Positions 59,243-64,000 of a DNA stretch of 64,000 nt are shown piece by piece. Under the pieces are notes generated by a model. The model was not told where the DNA came from, ran no database searches, and saw only the letters and a program-made list of their open reading frames with translations. The stretch comes from Chaenocephalus aceratus. Taxonomy: Eukaryota > Chordata > Actinopteri > Perciformes > Channichthyidae. Made by a program: the position numbers and the translations under genes. Position 1 is the first letter of the stretch, and every line of letters starts with the position of its first letter. The DNA is taken from the NCBI GenBank assembly GCA_023974075.1, contig CM043787.1, positions 35,225,218 to 35,289,217 of the forward strand, written 5' to 3'.

Positions 59243-59335
59243 CTGCGGAGGAGACTCCCTGCCAGCTGGCCTGCCTCTTTGGGTCAGCCCATTCTTCTTC
59301 TTCCATGCCACTCTGACGTCCTTCTCCTTCTCAGC
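59243..59335 (-). CDS. myzap: Possible myzap exon 2
   Basis: A 93-base open segment between TTCCTTTAG and GTAGAC, phase 0 at both ends, fitting the next exon. It encodes AEKEKDVRVAWKKKNG and ends GRESPPQ. Similarity to human (PPESP) is weak. Confidence 0.38.
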
Positions 59336-59687
59336 CTAAAGGAACAAACAAGTATTCAAGACTGCTGTTGTGGAAAATTCACTTCATTCCTGGTGAGGAT
59401 CTACAAAAAAAGTGTTATTATTATTGTGCAAACATTCCACAACACCGATACCTTATAATTAGCAAAGTTTCCACACGTCACATGTAGACAAGCTGCTCTC
59501 TCAACAAGACACATAATGCAAGCAATCTGTTATGCTTCTTTTTAGTTGCAATTTTTAATGGTACGTGACTTACAGTAGTTAATTGGAGATCATGTGGTGG
59601 GTATTGGAAATGGGCCTGTCTTTAAAATGATCAAGACATATCAACTTGTTTTCACTTTAATTGCTTTTGCAAGACAAATGTCCAGAT

Positions 59688-59738
<51 letters not shown>

Positions 59739-60407
59739 TATAGATGGATAGATATATAGCCCTCATCTGCAGAGAAAGGGGCTTCTCTCTCCACATCTCT
59801 CAGAGATAAGAGTGAGGAGGAACTTGAACAAAGCAGCCAGTGTTGTCTTTGTGGACAGAGCCGAGCCTTACATTTCTCCACCGCTTCATCTACAGAGGAC
59901 GTGCTGTTGAGAAATGGTGAAGGCCTGCTAATAGGCGGATGCGAATTCCAGCAGATGGGAGGGAAGAACAGCCGTCTTTATGTTTTAACAACACTGCGGC
60001 CTGCTATCTGAGAGAGGGCTTAGAATAACAATGTGCTGTCACTTCAGCCTTGAATTTCACAATGCCAATATTTACCACAATGCAATGTTTACCTGCTTGG
60101 AGCTGAAATTGCAGGCATGTCATTTTGGTGGAAGGAACACAATGGGTTTATTTTAGTTTTGTTGCTTACAGGACATGACCCCCTCACAGAAACCACCCAC
60201 TGCGAGTATCATGTAATCATGCAAAACTTCTTAAAGACGTCACTTGGAAATAGTGCTCGTCACAGCATCATCAAACACTTTGTTATCTGCCTATTTTATT
60301 ATATGACTGCATTGTGAAGGACACGACTGATTGGATTAGCTCTTATTTCTGATTCAAACAAGAAAGTTGTATTTGAAGTCACAACACAAAGACCGCCTTA
60401 TGTATAG
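59336..60407. other. Upstream of myzap, no gene recognised
   Basis: Unique DNA plus a (GATA)n tract. No convincing first coding exon of myzap was found. Confidence 0.5.
59688..59760 (+). repeat. (GATA)n microsatellite
   Basis: About 12 GATA units followed by imperfect ones. Confidence 0.95.
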
Positions 60408-60492
60408 GGATGGGAACGATTAATCGAATGTTCGAATATTCGAAATTATTCAGGTATTCGAATAATTATTCATGTATTCGAATATGAATTAT
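60408..60492 (+). repeat. TTCGAA/ATTCGAAT-rich repeat segment
   Basis: Begins ATGGGAACGATTAATCGAAT and holds six clustered TCGAA motifs. It resembles an end of a fish DNA element and directly abuts the element at 60499. The class is unknown. Confidence 0.45.
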
Positions 60493-60498
60493 TATGTA

Positions 60499-61186
60499 TG
60501 GAAGCCCATTTCCGCCACTTGAAAAAAATAAAATCCCCATGAAATGTCATAATTATGAGATAAAAAAGTCGAAATTATGAGATAAAAAGTCATAATAATG
60601 AGATAAAAAGTCATAATAATGAGATAAAAAGTCATAATTATGAGATAAGAAAGTTGAAATAATGAGATAGAAAGTCATAATTATGAGATAAGAAAGTCGA
60701 AATAATGAGATAAAAAGTCATAATTATGAGATAAAAAGTCATAATAATGAGATAAAAAGTCGAAATAATGATATAAGAAGTGCGCATGCGCTGCAGTGGC
60801 GCTGTCTTCAAAGGTCCCTTCATCACCTTGCTGCTCTCCACCATGCAAACGGCATCTAGTCCTAAATAAGGTAACTATTACAGGTGACTTTTGTAAATGT
60901 TAGATGTTACATATAGCCTATATTGCAGCTAAACTACAACAATGCAGTTTATAGCTTTGACATTACCTGTATGAATATAATATAATATATATGCCTATAG
61001 TTTTGTGGTAACGTTCACGGGTTAGAGTTAGAGCAACTCACAGCAGCAGTATGCCTACACTATTGTCATTAGTGGCGTGAACGTCATAATTATGACTTTT
61101 TATCTCATTATTTCAACTTTTTTATCTCATAATTATGACTTTTCATGGGGATTTTATTTTTTTCAAGTGGCGGAAATGGGCTTCCA
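60499..61186. mobile_element. 688-bp non-autonomous element with TA target site
   Basis: The inverted ends read TGGAAGCCCATTTCCGCCAC and complement, extend about 70 bases into CATAATTATGAGATAAAAAAG, and are flanked by TA on both sides (60497-60498 and 61187-61188). The TA duplication suggests a Tc1/mariner-type origin. The interior carries a minisatellite (60548-60780) and an unrelated unique segment. Confidence 0.75.
60548..60780 (+). repeat. Minisatellite, ~21-bp unit (CATAATTATGAGATAAAAAGT type)
   Basis: About eleven units alternate between the sequences TCATAATAATGAGATAAAAAG and TCGAAATAATGAGATAAAAAG. It is an expansion of the sub-terminal inverted repeat of the surrounding element. Confidence 0.9.
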
Positions 61187-61287
61187 TAGTTTCTACACTT
61201 ATTTGTATATGTATGTATTTCTAAAAAATTATTGAAAAAAAAATTGGGTAAAAAAAAATGTAAAAAAAAGAATTCCGACGTTAGCTG

Positions 61288-61430
61288 CAGGACGGTCCTG
61301 TATATAGCCATTTCAGAGACCTTATATACAGGACCGTCCTGTATATAGCCATTTCAGGGCTTCTGTGCAGGACCGTCCTGTATATAGCCATTTCAGAGAC
61401 CTTATATACAGGACCGTCCTGTATATAGCC
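61288..61430 (+). repeat. ~40-bp tandem repeat with GGACCGTCC core
   Basis: About 3.6 units of 39-41 bases, each starting CAGGACCGTCCTGTATATAG followed by CCATTTCAG. The second part alternates between two variants, giving a higher-order period of about 80 bases. Confidence 0.9.
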
Positions 61431-62050
61431 ACTCCCTATAAAACACAATAACATTAAATACAAATGAAAGCAATAGACAGGAATATATCAGTAGAAAGGA
61501 CACGATGAATATTATAACATGTAATGTAGCCTTACTATGAAGGCTGACCTAAATACGGTGCTTTTCTACAGATTACTTTATTACTGCACTGGTAAAGTAA
61601 AATTAGGGCGATTAATAAGATGTGAAGTGCTTTGTAACTTTGACCCGCTTGACTGAATACACAACAAACAATGAAGAAAGAGTTGTATCTGGGCTGCTTC
61701 GCTGCCAGCTGCTCCCCCCCGGGACCCGAAAGTGGCGTATAGCCTGCACTTCAACATCAACGAAAGTGCTCGATATATGCTATATTGAACCAATAACACA
61801 AACTAACTGTATCACTATAACATGATGATGAGGGTGATGGTGATGAAGAATGCATCTAACGTTCCGCTGTTCATTATAATACAAAAACAGAGCATTAAAC
61901 AAACCATCATGCTCTTACTTTTAAATCATGCGGAAATGTAGTCATCAGCAGGCCATCACGTGGTTTCCGAAAATAACCGAGTGACACGAGTAGATTTTAG
62001 CCGAGACCGGCGGAAAATATGTCTCAAAATTCCGTGTGTGTAAAAAGACG

Positions 62051-62098
62051 ATCCGCGAACAGAGATTTGAGATCCGTGAACAGAGATTTGAGATCCGC
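62051..62098 (+). repeat. Short 21-bp tandem repeat
   Basis: Two full units of ATCCGYGAACAGAGATTTGAG and a partial third. Confidence 0.85.
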
Positions 62099-62422
62099 AA
62101 GCGCATTTTTGGTCCACAAATACAAAATGGATTCAGAAATGCCTGATCGAAAGTTGTAAATGTTAAAGAGATATTCACAGATCTTTTTTTTCTTTGTGAA
62201 CATATTTAGCGTATTTGCAGATCCGTTTTTACACTTGCAAATGTATTTGTGAGTTTGCAAATCTTTTAAATGCATTTTTGAATGTTGTTTTACATTTACA
62301 AATCACATATTTACACACAAATTATTTTTATGTTCACACAAATAATTATGAGACATATCTATGCCCATAGTGCAGCCTTTACGAGGGAGAGGAAGACAGC
62401 TGACGATCGTCAGTCATAATTC

Positions 62423-62797
62423 AATGGGGTATGTAATTTATTTCAGAAAACACTTTTTGTTATATTCCATGGAATGCTCTTAACGTCCCGATAGCAATGA
62501 ATATATTAAATGCTTTGACAATAAATACATACAAAAATTAATCTCTGGAAGCCGTAGCGCTGTAAAAAGCACGACCAATCATCTGAGCCGGCCCGGCTAA
62601 AATAACTGGATGGCCTACCTGCCTGTCAGCCTTCCATCTGGGCACAAACTTATATCGTGCCCTCATTGGTCATGTGCGCGTTCGTGTGTGTTGGAGGAGG
62701 GGCTCTGTAAGGAAGTCTGAAGGAAGAGGCATATTTTTTTCCGGTTGTGTACTTTCAAATTCTAGCGCACTCGAGCTGGTTCTCCATTCTTACCTTT
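62423..62797 (-). mobile_element. TTAA-type MITE, copy 3 (termini eroded)
   Basis: The interior aligns closely with copy 2 (same orientation) from about 62447, including the GCCGGCCCGGCTAAA core and the TTGGAGGAGGGGCTCTGTAA block. Both terminal inverted repeats are degraded or partly deleted, so the ends are approximate. Confidence 0.75.
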
Positions 62798-62819
62798 AAC
62801 TCTTTTTAGGGTGCAGATA

Positions 62820-63075
62820 TATGTTTTATTTATTTCAAAGTGGGCCCATTTAATAATATTTTTTTCCCCTTCAAATGTGCAGAGGACTCCCCAAGTGCTG
62901 TGTTTAATTTATTTTAAAGTAGGCCTAAATAGCCTAATAAATGCAAAAAAAACTGTAGTTTTTGTCTGATATAACAATAAAAAACTATGAAATATGTTTT
63001 GCGGCTCCAGACAAAACATTTTTTGGGAAAAAGGAGCGAAATGGCTCTTTTGGTCAAAAAGGTTGCAGACCCCTG
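62820..63075 (-). mobile_element. hAT-type element remnant
   Basis: The right end reads GGTTGCAGACCCCTG, the complement of CAGGGGTCTGCAACC, a typical hAT terminal repeat. The preceding AT-rich sequence with AGTAGGCCTAAATAGCC is of a kind seen next to such ends in fish. The left end was not found. Confidence 0.5.
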
Positions 63076-64000
63076 TGTTAATGAAATCCAATGATGTTGA
63101 TATAGAAACTTCTATATGAAGTAACTGTCTCTAAGTCCCATGTGTATGTGTTTCATGGTGCAGATTTGTTACATCTCATCTAGGTCATAGTCACTTGTTG
63201 GATTGTGCACATGATGTATCAGGTTGCAGGATGCACCCTTTCTTAATTTATGGTGAATAACCACTTTACTAGGGTTTCTCCTGAAACTCAATATCTCTAG
63301 CAGAGGAAGCTTCCATCATTTCCTTCCTCTTTGATTAACTTCACGTCATCCCTGTTTTCTTTTTGTTCCACAAAGTCACAAAAGTAAACACTGAAAACCA
63401 AGCAACTGACCTACATTTGACTTTCCCTCCAGATTACATCTAAAATCACACATTGAGCAACTTTATTAGAAAAGTGTTGGCTCATAAAAGCACAAAGATG
63501 ACCCATGTCAAATAAAAACAATACAAATTGTACTGTTAAATCAAGCCTGCTCAACACTGTGCTGGTATTTAAATGCTGTTTTAACATCAACAGCAGAGCA
63601 AAGAGTTACGTGTCACAGCAGTTACAGCAGCGCCTGCACAGTTTTTCAGTTAGCATCATCCCACTGGAATCTTTAGCAAAAACATTTTTGGAATTTGGTT
63701 TCAATTTAAACAATTAACTTTCTTGCTGAGAGAAGATTTATACCACTCTTAAACAATAAACTATTAAAAAATATATATATGTAGCTAGTAACAAAAAGAT
63801 TGAAATCAAGGGAAAACAGCTATCCTGGCTATGTCCAAAGTTGACAAAATATTCCTACAAGAACGTCAAAAGAGAATTATTGACACTTTACATCTTCCCA
63901 TAAAACAACAAATTGTAATTTTCACAAATATTTGTAGTTAACAAATTAAAACATATTATTAAGTAAGCCGTTAAGGTGCTAGGAGGAAGATATTTTTAGA
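63076..64000. other. Nothing recognised
   Basis: AT-rich unique DNA without a supported gene or repeat. Confidence 0.5.

Larger units (their letters stand above)
54277..59335 (-). pseudogene. myzap: myzap, myocardial zonula adherens protein (frame-broken)
   Basis: MYZAP is a coiled-coil protein of cardiac intercalated discs and some endothelia that links adherens junctions to SRF signalling. Eleven to twelve exons with good splice borders align end to end with human MYZAP: PKVYGVVQRTGSDRQQ, EVRDSLEKVREKMYG, MDSFDEMNSSL, LREKEKELEAAQVENKTL, LQQEFEEKLQNEQRTHREE, DRDQRIIELERLL, LRERIKHLNDMVFCQQRKVK, NEIGVGCNLLP. Three exons flanked by phase-0 borders have lengths of 166, 152 and 125 bases instead of 165, 153 and 126. 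In each, the two halves read in different frames. aldh1a2 and polr2m show no such breaks. I therefore favour decay, but clustered assembly errors are possible. The first coding exon was not found. Confidence 0.75.

Noticed and set aside
59870..59925. Possible myzap first exon (GATGAAGCGGTGGAGAAATG on the minus strand before GTAAGG)
   Set aside because: Only a few codons and no clear match to a MYZAP N-terminus. Not supportable.
60548..60780. Regular repeats resembling a CRISPR array
   Set aside because: Units are contiguous without unique spacers, in a vertebrate genome, inside a transposon.

Overview
The window is nuclear DNA of a vertebrate, most likely a ray-finned (teleost) fish. It has split genes with GT-AG introns, long (CA)n and (TG)n microsatellites, and several DNA-transposon remnants of types common in fish. 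The coding exons match well-known vertebrate proteins, and the gene order aldh1a2 > < polr2m < myzap is the one found on human chromosome 15. I cannot name the species.

Layout. Positions 1-5813 are intronic or 5' flanking DNA of aldh1a2, with a TTAA-flanked MITE at 1602-1993 and possible regulatory sequence, including a perfect PBX-PREP/MEIS composite site at 3508-3517. Positions 5814-18270 (+) hold 12 coding exons of aldh1a2 (retinaldehyde dehydrogenase 2), from the second coding exon to the stop: 1,440 bases, 479 residues, with no frame break. The first coding exon was not found and probably lies upstream. The 3' UTR runs to about 19.15 kb. From 19.2 to 48.0 kb I see no coding exon, only microsatellites, transposon remnants and unique sequence. 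The remnants include a duplicated CA-flanked cassette, a THAP-domain fragment, and a 1.8-kb inverted-repeat composite carrying a Myb/SANT-like fragment. Positions 48094-50732 (-) hold a complete, intact four-exon polr2m (Gdown1), convergent with aldh1a2. Positions 54277-59335 (-) hold myzap, the cardiac intercalated-disc coiled-coil protein. Its exon structure is well preserved, but three exons have lengths one base away from a multiple of three and read in two different frames. From 59.4 to 64 kb I see only repeats, including a 688-bp TA-flanked element with internal minisatellite, a 40-bp tandem repeat, a third MITE copy and a hAT-type terminus.

How the genes relate. aldh1a2 makes retinoic acid. 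polr2m encodes an RNA polymerase II subunit-like regulator. myzap lies just upstream of polr2m on the same strand, the arrangement that gives the MYZAP-POLR2M (GCOM1) read-through in mammals. The most notable signal is that myzap appears frame-broken at three or more places, while its two neighbours (about 2.5 kb of coding sequence) are intact. This suggests either lineage-specific decay of myzap or clustered assembly errors.
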